A stretch of DNA of 64,000 bases from positions 138,089,089-138,153,088 of the forward strand of contig NC_030808.1 in the NCBI RefSeq assembly GCF_001704415.2, in the 5' to 3' direction. The position numbers were made by a program, and so were the translations under genes. This stretch comes from Capra hircus (lineage: Eukaryota > Chordata > Mammalia > Artiodactyla > Bovidae). Positions 55,490 through 64,000 of this stretch are shown here, in pieces. The notes under the pieces are model-generated. The model saw nothing but the letters and a program-made list of their open reading frames with translations. It made no database searches and was not told the origin of the DNA. Within the stretch, counting starts at the first letter, position 1. Every line of letters begins with the position of its first letter.

Positions 55490-55965
55490 GACACTTGTGA
55501 TAGGCCTGAATAATAGCCTTTGAAAGATGTCCCATGGTAATTCCCAGAACCTGGGGATTCACCAGAACCTGGTGAATATGAATTACTTTTACATATATAT
55601 ATATATATATATATAATAAGGTAGGTGTGATTAAGTTAAGGACCTTGAGATGGGAAGATTATCCTAGATTATCCTGGTGGGCCAGTATAATCATCAGAAT
55701 CTTTATAAGAGGCAGATGGGAGGTCAGAGAAGAGGGAAGATGCTACAGCACTGACTTTGAAGATGAAAGGAGGGACTGTGAGTCAAAGAATGGAGGCAGC
55801 CCATAGAAGCTGGTCAATGCAAAGAAACAGAGTCTCCTTTAAGCCTCCAGAAGGAATGCAGCCTTGATTTTAGACTTCTGACCTCTGGAACCATAAGATG
55901 GTAAATTTGTGTTGCTTAAAGTCACTAACTTCACACTAATTAGTTACAGTATGAACCATAAAAGA
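55490..55965 (+). mobile_element. MLT1-like ERVL-MaLR LTR remnant
   Basis: Order of blocks: gataggcctgaataatagcc, gatgtcccatggtaattccc, gtgattaagttaaggacctt, gggccagtataatcatc, cttgattttagacttctgac, and the end gttgcttaaagtcactaact. This follows MLT1 layout. An (AT)n run lies at 55593-55615. Confidence 0.7.
55593..55615. repeat. (AT)n microsatellite
   Basis: About 11 AT units inside the old LTR. Confidence 0.95.
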
Positions 55966-56394
55966 ATACAATGCTCTCTATACCAAAGACTTTCTCCAGA
56001 TAATCCATGAAAGTTCAGATGACTTGTCCTTGCAGAAGATGCTCAGAATGAACCAAGAACAATGGGGCATCCTTTTTTTTCTTTGTTTGTTTGTTTCATT
56101 CTTTTTAAAGAAAGATTTGGCATCATCCTCTGGACTCTGCTTTGTGATCAGCTAAGAACAAGATCATTTGCCATGTGGTTATGAATTGCACCTGCAGATG
56201 TTTCCAAACATAGTAGCAAGTTCTCTCCTTGGAACATACTTGAAAAGTTCCGGTTTTTCTCTTGTGCCATTCCTTCTATTGTTTTTGTTGACTTGTTACC
56301 TAAAGCTTTTGTTTACATTTTTACATATCTATATAATAGTACTGACAACTACCCTGTATCACAAACCTTCTGAGTGTCAGGCACTGACCAAAGC
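55966..56394. other. Unassigned, with short (TTTG)n
   Basis: Contains ctttgtttgtttgtttc near 56081-56097. No gene recognised. Confidence 0.4.
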
Positions 56395-56560
56395 AGAACA
56401 AACATGCATTCACTCATTTAATCTCCACAATCACCTGTGGAAGAAGACACTGCAATTATGCCCAGTTTACAGATGAGGAAACCAAGGCAAAGAGAGAACA
56501 AGCAACTGTCCCAAAGTGAAATAGCTTCATAGTAAGTCATGCTTCAAAACCAGGTCATGA
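56395..56560 (-). mobile_element. MIR SINE
   Basis: Reverse MIR core: actcatttaatctccacaat, cagtttacagatgaggaaac, ccaaggcaaagagagaac, tcaaaaccaggtcatgagcc. Confidence 0.82.
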
Positions 56561-56789
56561 GCCTAACTGCTCATAACTATAAAGTTCCTCAGGGCCAAGA
56601 CCCAGTGTTATTCTTGTTTTAACCTCCCTCGCTCCCATCCGCCGCACCTAGCACATTATTGAGCTCCTATTCCTGGTAGCACTGTGGTAGACTCTTCCAC
56701 ATCGTCTGTACTATAATCTCAAGCGCCTTATCCAGGGCCCTACAAATACTAACGTGGAAGAGCTCTCCAAGCCACCAAGCGGAATTACA

Positions 56790-56942
56790 GATATGAGAGC
56801 CCTGGAGTTGGGGCCAGAAATCTGACTGGAGCCTTAGCTCTCCCACTTTTTACAACAGTGAAACTTGCGCCAGGCTCTTCACCATTATTGCCTCTGCCAC
56901 TTCACTTCTAAAATGGGGGTGATCAAACCTACTTTGTAGGCA
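56790..56942 (+). mobile_element. MIR SINE
   Basis: agagccctggagttggggcc, tctgactggagccttagctc, tctgccacttcacttctaaa, atgggggtgatcaaacctac. Diverged. Confidence 0.6.
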
Positions 56943-57598
56943 TTTCAATCTCCTCCTGGGTGGGGTTGGTGGCACATTGAAGCTGGGAGACAGACCTGGC
57001 TTCCCTCACAGCAACAGCAGGTGTCTGAGGCTTGTTGATGGAGTAGAGCTCTGGAGGGCACTCTACCCTTTCCCCAGTGAAGCCCAGTTCCTATCTTCCT
57101 TCCTGGCCCTCTCCAAGAGGAGTTACCATCCAGCTGGAAATGTTGATTATTTCCTTCCAGGGAGCAGCACCATGTCACCTACCCCAGCTCCCATACCACC
57201 CATTAGGTGCAAATACTGTTTCTCCCTCCATCCACTCCTCAATCAGGGTCTTGTTGCCATAGGCATTGGCAGCGCCTTAGAAACCCTCACTGTCACATGT
57301 GAACGGGTGACCGCAGGCTAACACACTACCTGACCCTTTTCTTCCCCATGGTTCCAGACACCTATCCAGGCACTGAAGGAAATTTTAAGATGAAAGGGCT
57401 ATGGGACCTTTTCATGTGAGATGAGGGAACAGGTCCCAGTCCCTGGGAAGTAGACATGCCACCAGTTTCTACTACTTCTTTGACCCAAAGATCAGGGAGA
57501 AATGAGGCAGCCCAGAGCAACCTCTAACCTCAACTCTAGGAACCAGAATGGATTCTCAGCCACCTCCCAAATTATTCAAAACATAATTCAGGAGACAT
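56943..57598. other. Repeat-poor unique sequence
   Basis: About 650 bases. The 114-codon frame at 56977-57321 (+) has no recognisable domain and no convincing splice context. I do not call it a gene. Confidence 0.45.
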
Positions 57599-57599
57599 C

Positions 57600-57905
57600 A
57601 GCCAAGTTGGCGTAGAAAGAACTGAACTTACCTCCTCTCACGAGTACACCAAAATCACAATTATCTACAGGACATCAATGAAAAAGATCAGAACTTACCA
57701 GAGAAGGTTTTCTACAGTAAAACACAAGGAATGAACCAAAACAAGATAGGGAGGGGGGTACACTCAAGATACCATCAAGTCCTGTACCCCCAGGTGCGGG
57801 ATCCACAAGCGAGAGTAAATACAGTGTGTAGGTTATTCCACAGGAAGGAGAGTTCTGAGCTCTCCCCAGCCCAGGGGTTCTACAGAGGGAAGACCAGCCC
57901 CCAGT
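57600..57905 (+). mobile_element. L1 5' UTR-like fragment (uncertain)
   Basis: acttacctcctctcacgagt, acaccaaaatcacaattatc, tacaggacatcaatgaaaaa and cctgtacccccaggtgcggg match a pattern I recall from artiodactyl L1 leaders. The family is uncertain. Confidence 0.4.
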
Positions 57906-57993
57906 TGTTGTTCATTCGCTCAGTCGTGTCCAGCTCTTTGCAGCTCCATGGACTGCAGCACACCAGGCCTCCCTGTCCTTCACCATCTCTCAG
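57906..57993 (-). mobile_element. Very short BovB-type 3' end
   Basis: About 88 bases: gttcattcgctcagtcgtgt to gtccttcaccatctctcagg. Could also derive from a Bov-A SINE. Confidence 0.7.
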
Positions 57994-57999
57994 GTTTAA

Positions 58000-58130
58000 C
58001 TTCAGCAGCCCCAAAGGCCTGGGTTGAATAGAGACAGCACTCTTAAAGGGTATACCTGAAACCAACACAACACTGTAAGTTTACTTCAGTTTTTTTTTTT
58101 AATGAGTTAAAAAAAAAAAAAAAAGACTGA
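58000..58130 (+). mobile_element. L1 3' terminus (uncertain)
   Basis: gggtatacctgaaaccaaca then caacactgtaagtttacttc followed by T and A runs resembles the last bases of an L1 3' UTR. Confidence 0.4.
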
Positions 58131-58157
58131 CACATTTCACAGTACCCAAGCTTCACT

Positions 58158-58488
58158 GCAAGGAGATCCAACCAGTCCATTCTGAAGGAGATCAGCCCTG
58201 GGATTTCTTTGGAAGGAATGATGTTAAAGCTGAAACTCCAGTACTTTGGCCACCTCATGCGAAGAGTTGACTCATTGGAAAAGACTCTGATGCTGGGAGG
58301 GGTTGGGGGCAGGAGGAGAAGGGGATGACAGAGGATGAGATGGCTGGATGGCATCACCGACTCGATGGATGTGAGTCTGAGTGAACTCCAGGAGTTGGTG
58401 ATGGACAGGGAGGCCTGGAGTGCTGCGATTCATGGAGTAGCAAAGAGTCGGACACGACTGAGAGACTGAATTGAACTGAACTGAACTG
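58158..58488 (+). mobile_element. BovB LINE 3' end
   Basis: Target aagcttcact at 58148-58157 and 58489-58498. 3' end of the gggagg(g)ttgggggcagg type. The tail is four ctgaa-like units. 330 bases of unassigned AT-rich sequence follow, to 58820. Confidence 0.93.
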
Positions 58489-58826
58489 AAGCTTCACTTA
58501 AAAAAAAAATATGTTGAACCTCTACCTACTACTCCTATGTGTTCTGAACCCTTTAGGGTAGAGTATGCTGGCATCTGCACATTACTTTTAATTACATCAC
58601 AAAATATGATGAAATGAGGGCTGGACAAAGGGAAGGATAGATGACTGCAGATATAATAGAACAAGTGCAGGAAAATCTTAGTAGTAAAATCTAGATAGCA
58701 GGTATTTGGCTACCTTCTGTACAATTCTTAAAATTTTTATTTATGTTTGAAACTTCTTATAACAAAATGTTAGAGAAAACATGTAGGCAATTTATATAAA
58801 TAGTTGACTGTACTCAGGGTAGGGTA

Positions 58827-59251
58827 GTCATATATGGATGTGAGAGTTAGACTATAAAGAAAGCTGAGCACCAAAGAATTGATGCTATTGAACTGTGGTT
58901 TTGGAGGAGACTCTTGTGTGTCCCTTGGACTACAAGGAGATCCAACCAGTCCATCCTAACAGAAACCAGTCCTGAATATTCATTGGAAGAACTGATGCTG
59001 AAGCTGAAACTCCAATACTTTGGCCACTTGATGAGAAGAACTGATGCATTGGAAAAGACCCTGATGCTGGGAAAGATTGAAGGCAGGAGGAGAAGGGGAT
59101 GACAGAGGATGAGATGGTTGGATGGCATCACCAACTCAATGGACATGAGTTTGAGTAAACTCTGGGAGTTGGTGATGGACAGGGAAGCCTGGCGTGCTGC
59201 AGTCCTGGGGTCTCAAAGAGTGGGACACAACTGAGCGACTGAACTGAACTG
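58827..59251 (+). mobile_element. BovB LINE 3' end
   Basis: Starts gtcatatatggatgtgagag and ends gcgactgaactgaactg. Target agggta at 58821-58826 (also at 58816-58821) and 59252-59257. Confidence 0.88.
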
Positions 59252-59294
59252 AGGGTATTATAGATCCTAACAAATTCTAAAATAGTAAAGAGTC

Positions 59295-59425
59295 TAAAAG
59301 ATTTATTCCAGTTACTTCATTTAACAGATGAGAAAACTGAGGCTCAGAGGTAAGTGACTTGCATTGGGTCACACAGCTAGCTGGTGACAGGGGAGGCCTA
59401 AAACTGCCGATCTGAAAACCCTCTT
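59295..59425 (-). mobile_element. MIR SINE
   Basis: Reverse core: catttaacagatgagaaaac, tgaggctcagaggtaagtga, gggtcacacagctagctggt. Confidence 0.85.
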
Positions 59426-60860
59426 GATTCTATCATTAGGAAAGTGTTTTGCCTCAAATTGAAGCATTGTTATCAAACGCATTTTAGAATCTCAGAGTTT
59501 TATTTTGTACTTCTGCAAATGATAATCTTTGTTATCTACTGAAGCAAAGAACACTATTTTTTAAAGTTTGTAGACTCTGGAGGTAAAAAAGGGGAATGAA
59601 ATAGTACTTTCTTTTAAGCAGTTTAATTAAAGTTTTTAGCTACTTATCTATTTATTGCATTATTATAAAGTGCTTCTGCAATGCCTAAATGCTTTGGCAG
59701 AGCATAGAGAAATACAATTATTAATTGCTATTATCATAACCACTTCACAAAGCAGTGAGTACTTAGACCTTCACCTCTACTTCCTGGGAGCAAAAGTTTC
59801 ACACCAAACATTCCTCAAATACAAGCAACTTCAGAGTAAAATATTCATATGAATCACCAAGAGCTATTATTAATCCTTTTTCAGAGTGTCTGAGTCATTA
59901 CCTAAAAGAAGATTTCCCTTGGGTTTAATTTGAGGAGAAAATAAAGGGTTCAAATGTAATATTTTTCTTCTGCCTTAAAAAGTACTGGTCCTTGGCCCTG
60001 TTTCCTGGCCTGCTCTCTCCCTTACTGCTTCTGAGAGAGGAGGTGCTCAGAGGCAAACCAACTGCTCTGTGAAATGAGACGTGTGTCCAGGCCTTTTCCT
60101 ATTTCTGTCAAGGTAGTATATCGACGAGCTTTCTGTCTCCCTGCACCCAGATGTACCCTAGAAAAGCCACAGAAGCAGATGGAATCGTGGACCTGAAAAA
60201 ACTTTAAAAATACCTCCAAAGTGTGAAATGCCTCTGGGGAGAAGGCAGGTGTGATACAGGGAGACAGAGGGAGGGCAGAGCAGATGAATGGCAAGGGTGG
60301 AGCAAAGATTCAATTCTCTTCCCCTGGCCTGACCTTGAGTGGGTCAGAGTGGCCTCTGGCTACAGAAACCTGCAGCTGGCTACAGAAACCTGCAGCATCA
60401 GTGCAGGTAGCCAGGGTTGTCAGAGAATATTCAAGTACCACAGAAGCCCTGCTGGGCTGAGGGGCTGATAAAAAACAGGACTGACAGCTGATATTTAGCA
60501 TTCACTCACTCACCTCTCCCCCTTCAAGCTTCCCAGGATGAGGGATTCTAGCCTAGGAGAACCCTGATCACAGGAAGTACCTGGCAGTGTGGGCACAAAA
60601 GTCATGGTTTACAGAGTTCTGCAGGGTCCAGAGCAGTCTGCCAGGGGGCTCATCCCTTCCCCTGTCATTACACTCCCCTGGAGAAATCTGACTCTTCTTG
60701 GAAACTAAATAGAGTAGATTAAAACAATAACATGAATTCCCTGGGTAAAATAACCGTGCATCTAAAGACGACAAAGAGAACAACAGACATTGATTGGAAC
60801 TCATGGGGCAAAGCTTAAATAAGCACAATAAATATTCTCTACAGGGCTGGAGGTTGGGGA
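59426..60860. other. Unique sequence, no gene recognised
   Basis: About 1.4 kb. Contains a 20-bp tandem duplication (60356-60395). Frames of 60-147 codons (60022-60294 minus, 60568-61011 minus, and others) lack domains and overlap each other. Confidence 0.5.
60356..60395. repeat. 20-bp perfect tandem duplication
   Basis: ctggctacagaaacctgcag occurs twice in a row in otherwise unique sequence. Confidence 0.97.
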
Positions 60861-60864
60861 AGAG

Positions 60865-61015
60865 GTGAGAATGTTGGCCAAGGGACAAACTTTCAGTTAC
60901 AAGATGAATAAGGTTCAAGGAGCTAGTGTATCGCCTGATGACTATAGTTAACAACACTGGGTTGTGTACTTGAAAGTTGTTATGAGATCTTAAATGTTCT
61001 AGCAACAGCAACAGA
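60865..61015 (+). mobile_element. Old L1 (L1M-type) 3' end
   Basis: gggacaaactttcagttaca, agatgaataaggttcaagga, gatgactatagttaacaaca, tacttgaaagttgttatgag are in the order of L1M 3' UTRs. Confidence 0.7.
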
Positions 61016-61155
61016 AACGGTGGTTGTGGGAGGTGAAGGAGAAGTGAGCTAAGTGATCAGGAAAAACCAAGTCCTAACCAGGTCATCTGAGCATCAACAG
61101 CTAAAGCCAACCACTGATGAACTTCCCAATGGCACAAGCCAATAAAATCCTGTAT

Positions 61156-61201
61156 GTATGTGTATGCGTGTGTGTGCATACACACACACGCACACACACA
61201 C
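61156..61201. repeat. (TG)n/(CA)n near-perfect palindrome
   Basis: A 23-base TG-rich arm (61156-61178) is followed with no spacer by its 23-base inverted CA-rich partner (61179-61201). Only about three positions fail to pair. Confidence 0.92.
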
Positions 61202-61439
61202 GATAGACAGCTTACAGACAAGGACCTAAGAGGGGATGGGATGGGGTAGGATTAGACATCACTAACCTTGCTTTTAGTTCTGCCACTTTGTGATGCAATG
61301 AACAGAGCAATTTCACAAAGAGTGCCTTTCTGAAGGTGTTACTCTAGCTACTAACTCACTGGCTAAAGCCTCTTTTCTTCTTGTCCATTCTTGATTTGGC
61401 AGTCTCCATGATCTTGCTAAAATAATTTTTTTAAATGTG

Positions 61440-61745
61440 TACTCTTGGGAATATAGTCATATACATTTTGACTCTATTTATGTAAAGCTCTAGAAAATAA
61501 AAACTAATCTCCACGGACAGAATGCAGATCAGTAGTTGTCTGGGACTAGAAACATTTAAAAAGGAACAGAGCATTTAAAAGGGGGCAGGAGAAAATGCTT
61601 GGGGTGATGGACATGTTCCCTCTTCTGATGGTGTTTATGGTTTCAGCAGAATATATGTATGTAGAAACTCACCCAAATGGATGCTTACATATGTATTGTT
61701 TATTATGTGTCAATCGCATCACAATAAAACTGTTAAAAAGAAAAG
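61440..61745 (+). mobile_element. Old L1 (L1M-type) 3' end
   Basis: tgactctatttatgtaaagc, tagaaaataaaaactaatct, gcagatcagtagttgtctgg, tggggtgatggacatgttcc, and catcacaataaaactgttaa match the order of L1M 3' UTRs. Confidence 0.75.
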
Positions 61746-61779
61746 GAAATAAAAACATATTGACAAAACAAAAAGCAAA

Positions 61780-62340
61780 TTGGATAATGTCACCCTATTT
61801 AACACCCTGCAGTGGTTTCCCAGTTCTCTCAGTGCAAAACCCAGTCTATAATGGGATTTGGAAGGCCATCCTGATCCGGCCCTGTTGATCTCAATGCAAC
61901 TCTTACCATGTCCCACTTCTCATGGGGCCCCAGATATCCTCAATTTCTCCCAGTTCCTAGCTCCACTCCAATCACGTGCCATCCTCTGCTTCTTGGAACA
62001 TCCTGCTTGCACCCAACCCTGCACATGCACGTGTATTTACCCAATACCTGCTTTAGGCTCCTTCCCAGACATTCCCTCCTATGTCCCTCCTGTGTACTCC
62101 TGTCCTGCATCTCCCTAGCCCCGTGACTGTGAGGCTCCCCTCCGATGTACCACATTGTACACAGAACTTCCCACAGCTCAGCACCTATACTCTATCATCT
62201 AAGCGCCTTTTTACTTCTCTGAAGCCCCTCACCATCCTGTGAGGTATTCTAAAGATCTGTCTTATATATCATAGCTCTGGTGCCCTGAACACTGTCCAGA
62301 ATATCATGTGCTTGTTGAATAATTTGATAAATAAATCAGC
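61780..62340 (+). mobile_element. L2 LINE 3' region
   Basis: ccctgcagtggtttcccagt, aaaacccagtctataatggg, ggaaggccatcctgatccgg, then a C-rich L2 stretch and the end tgcttgttgaataatttgat. Old and diverged. Frames inside it are incidental. Confidence 0.65.
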
Positions 62341-62389
62341 AGGTCATAGACAGTCCAAGAGTATATCTTAACTACTAAACTTAGAGGAG

Positions 62390-62567
62390 GGACTTCCTTG
62401 GTAGTTGAGTGGTTAAGAATCCACCTTCCAATATATAGAACACAGGTTCAGTCACTGGTCAGGGAACTAAGATCCCGCATGTTGCGTGGCAACTAAGCCT
62501 ATGAGCCACAACTAGAGAAGACTGTGTGCTGCAGCGAAGACATAGCACAGCCAAAATAAATAAACAA
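62390..62567 (+). mobile_element. CHR-type SINE
   Basis: Head gggacttccttggtagttga, B-box-like ggttcagtcactggtcaggg, body catgttgcgtggcaactaag, and an (aaataa)n tail. Target taaacttagaggag (62376-62389) recurs as taaacttggaggag (62568-62581). Confidence 0.92.
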
Positions 62568-62604
62568 TAAACTTGGAGGAGACTCAGGCCAACCTTGAGA
62601 AGGG

Positions 62605-62840
62605 GCAAGAGGCAGGGTAGCTCCGTGGTAAGAGCTCGGGACCCAGTGTTAGGTAGACTTGGGTTCAGATATCAGTTCTGCCACCCCATAGTGTAACCAT
62701 ATGGATATTCCAAAACATCCCTGTGCCTCAGTCTCTCCCTCTGTTACATGGAGATGGTGACATCTATCTCACTGGGTGGTTTCAAGGAGTAAAGGAGATC
62801 CCCTGCATAACTTGAGGTCCAAATGTTAACTACAATTAAG
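62605..62840 (+). mobile_element. MIR SINE
   Basis: gtagctccgtggtaagagct, gacttgggttcagatatcag, ttctgccacc, ctgtgcctcagtctctccct, and catctatctcactgggtggt. The tRNA-like head is too diverged to be a tRNA gene. Confidence 0.85.
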
Positions 62841-62864
62841 CAAAATAATATCATAGTGAAAGGC

Positions 62865-63662
62865 TGTTGCTGAACCATGAAAAGACGCTGGGATTTTTGG
62901 CCTCCGGAGGAGAAGAATTCAATCTGGGGCCAGAGATGAGGCTTGATCACTCGGAGCTTTTGTGTAATAAAGTTTTATTAAAGTGTAAAGGAGATAGGGA
63001 AAGCTTCTGACATAGGCATCAGAAGGGGGCAGAAAGAGTACCCCCCTGCTAGCCTTCAGCTGGATGTTATAGTCACTAGCAGTTTGTTAATGAAAGAAAG
63101 GAATGTCATAAAACTCAGAATGGCAGCAGGCCCCTCATTCATAAAATGTATCTTGGGATAATCTTGGTGCCAGACGAGTCATCCCAAGCCATAAAATGAT
63201 TGACTTGAATCTTGTAGAAGGGCAGATTACCATACAAATAGTTTCATTTACATAGATTAGGGGAATAATGTCTAAGTATAACACAATGGTTTGTCAAGTA
63301 AGTTCTGAGCCATTAGGCAGAACCGACTTGAAGACAGAGTCTGGGGTAAATGCATAGTACATTAATATAGCTTAAGACAAACATTTCCATAAGAAAGATG
63401 CATTGGTTGACTCGAGGTTTGAGAATAGTTAACTTCAAGTGGAACCAGGTGTCATTATGGCAACACAGTATTTTAAGAGAAACCTCCTTTTTAAATTTGT
63501 ATAGAGAAGGGAAAAAATATATATCACTAGTTTGTTTTCTCCTGCCACTTAAGAGAGAAATAAAAAATGTCTAACACTTGCAGCCTATTTCCTCCGTTTG
63601 GAGACCCCTGGCCTTCCTGCCTGTTACCCTCTCATTAGTCCTTAAGAGAAAAGGCAACTACA
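62865..63662 (-). mobile_element. ERV LTR (family H)
   Basis: In reverse it has the same cagaggaaataggctg-like and ggtaacaggcaggaaggcca blocks as 47400-47834, and cttaataaaactttattac plus acaaaagctc as at 48610-48641/51374. It begins tgttgctgaacc and ends ggcaactaca, giving TG...CA limits of about 0.8 kb. Matching target duplications were not found. Confidence 0.72.
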
Positions 63663-64000
63663 CCAATAGAAGTCAGTTAAATAAATGTCTCTGGTATCAC
63701 CAAAATGAGGTAGCCGGTTCAAAGTCAAGTAGGTGCATAGCAGTCCAGCCTTTCCCTCTGACCAGTTTGTGCCTGAAAACCCATCTCAACCAACTTCTTA
63801 CCTGAAAATCTCTGGGCCAGGACCTGCTCCCCCGGAAACTGGACCCACAACATTAAGTCCAAACACCCATCTCTTGAAGCACCAGTCCCTCCAGTGCCCC
63901 TATACTCATGTGCCACTGGGCAAGCGGCCAGTTCAGCACCACTGTCCCCTCTGAAGCCAAAACAATGGGGCAGCTGAGTAGCCTGGATCAGAAGACTAAA
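63663..64000. other. Unassigned sequence at window end
   Basis: It may be ERV internal sequence belonging to the neighbouring LTR, or unique DNA. No recognisable viral domain can be read. An ATG at 63965 followed by 11 sense codons runs off the window. Confidence 0.35.

Noticed and set aside
56977..57321. 114-codon plus-strand open frame in unique sequence
   Set aside because: No domain, no clear splice sites, no promoter or polyadenylation context. A homology search could reverse this.
62605..62840. tRNA-like sequence
   Set aside because: Part of a MIR SINE. Heads of Bov-tA and CHR SINEs were rejected for the same reason; none has an intact cloverleaf.
63965..64000. ATG GGG start next to an LTR as a possible retroviral gag start
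   Set aside because: Only 12 codons before the window ends, the LTR beside it is on the opposite strand, and there is no primer binding site visible.

Overview
This is a piece of ruminant (bovid) nuclear chromosome, and I see no cellular protein-coding gene, rRNA or functional tRNA gene in it. The organism call rests on repeat types: BovB (RTE-class) LINEs ending in ctgaactgaactga-like tails, tRNA-derived Bov-tA SINEs with the head ggcttccctggtggctcag, a dimeric BOV-A2 SINE, CHR-type SINEs with the head ggacttccctgg, ruminant L1 3' ends, and several endogenous retrovirus (ERV) LTR families. Cattle, buffalo, sheep or goat cannot be told apart by eye.

Layout: 0-2.4 kb holds an old MLT1-like LTR, unique sequence and a DNA transposon with inverted ends. 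2.4-9.8 kb holds L1 fragments cut by SINEs, a BovB carrying another BovB, a (TA)n tract and a third BovB. 9.8-12.9 kb is repeat-poor. 12.9-29.4 kb is a dense mosaic of BovB and LTRs, with an inverted (twin-primed) BovB at 23.7-25.1 kb and a shared integration site at 27.3-29.4 kb. 29.4-34.0 kb is mostly unique sequence with one LTR and a dimeric SINE. 34.0-40.7 kb is a stack of LTRs in which an LTR hosts a near full-length BovB that hosts a 1.57-kb solo LTR. 40.7-45 kb is mixed. 45-51.5 kb holds BovBs, an L1 carrying a SINE, and one LTR hit twice by BovB. 51.5-64 kb is older sequence (MIR, L2, L1M, MLT1) with scattered short BovB copies and a further LTR.

I count 22 separate BovB insertions, roughly 23-24 kb or a little over a third of the window by my own addition. 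They occur in both orientations and in at least three 3'-end types. Many have target-site duplications (TSDs) of 6-12 bp, which allows the order of insertions to be read. None keeps an intact open reading frame. The most complete reverse transcriptase stretches are at 49755-50744 (+) and 27912-28727 (-).

Nothing here looks like a new molecular system. The value of the window is as a record of nested retrotransposition: shared targets, twin priming, a 48-bp SINE insertion, and tandem repeats born inside LTRs. Family names other than BovB, Bov-tA, BOV-A2, L1, L2, MIR and CHR are deliberately left general, because LTR families cannot be assigned without a repeat library.
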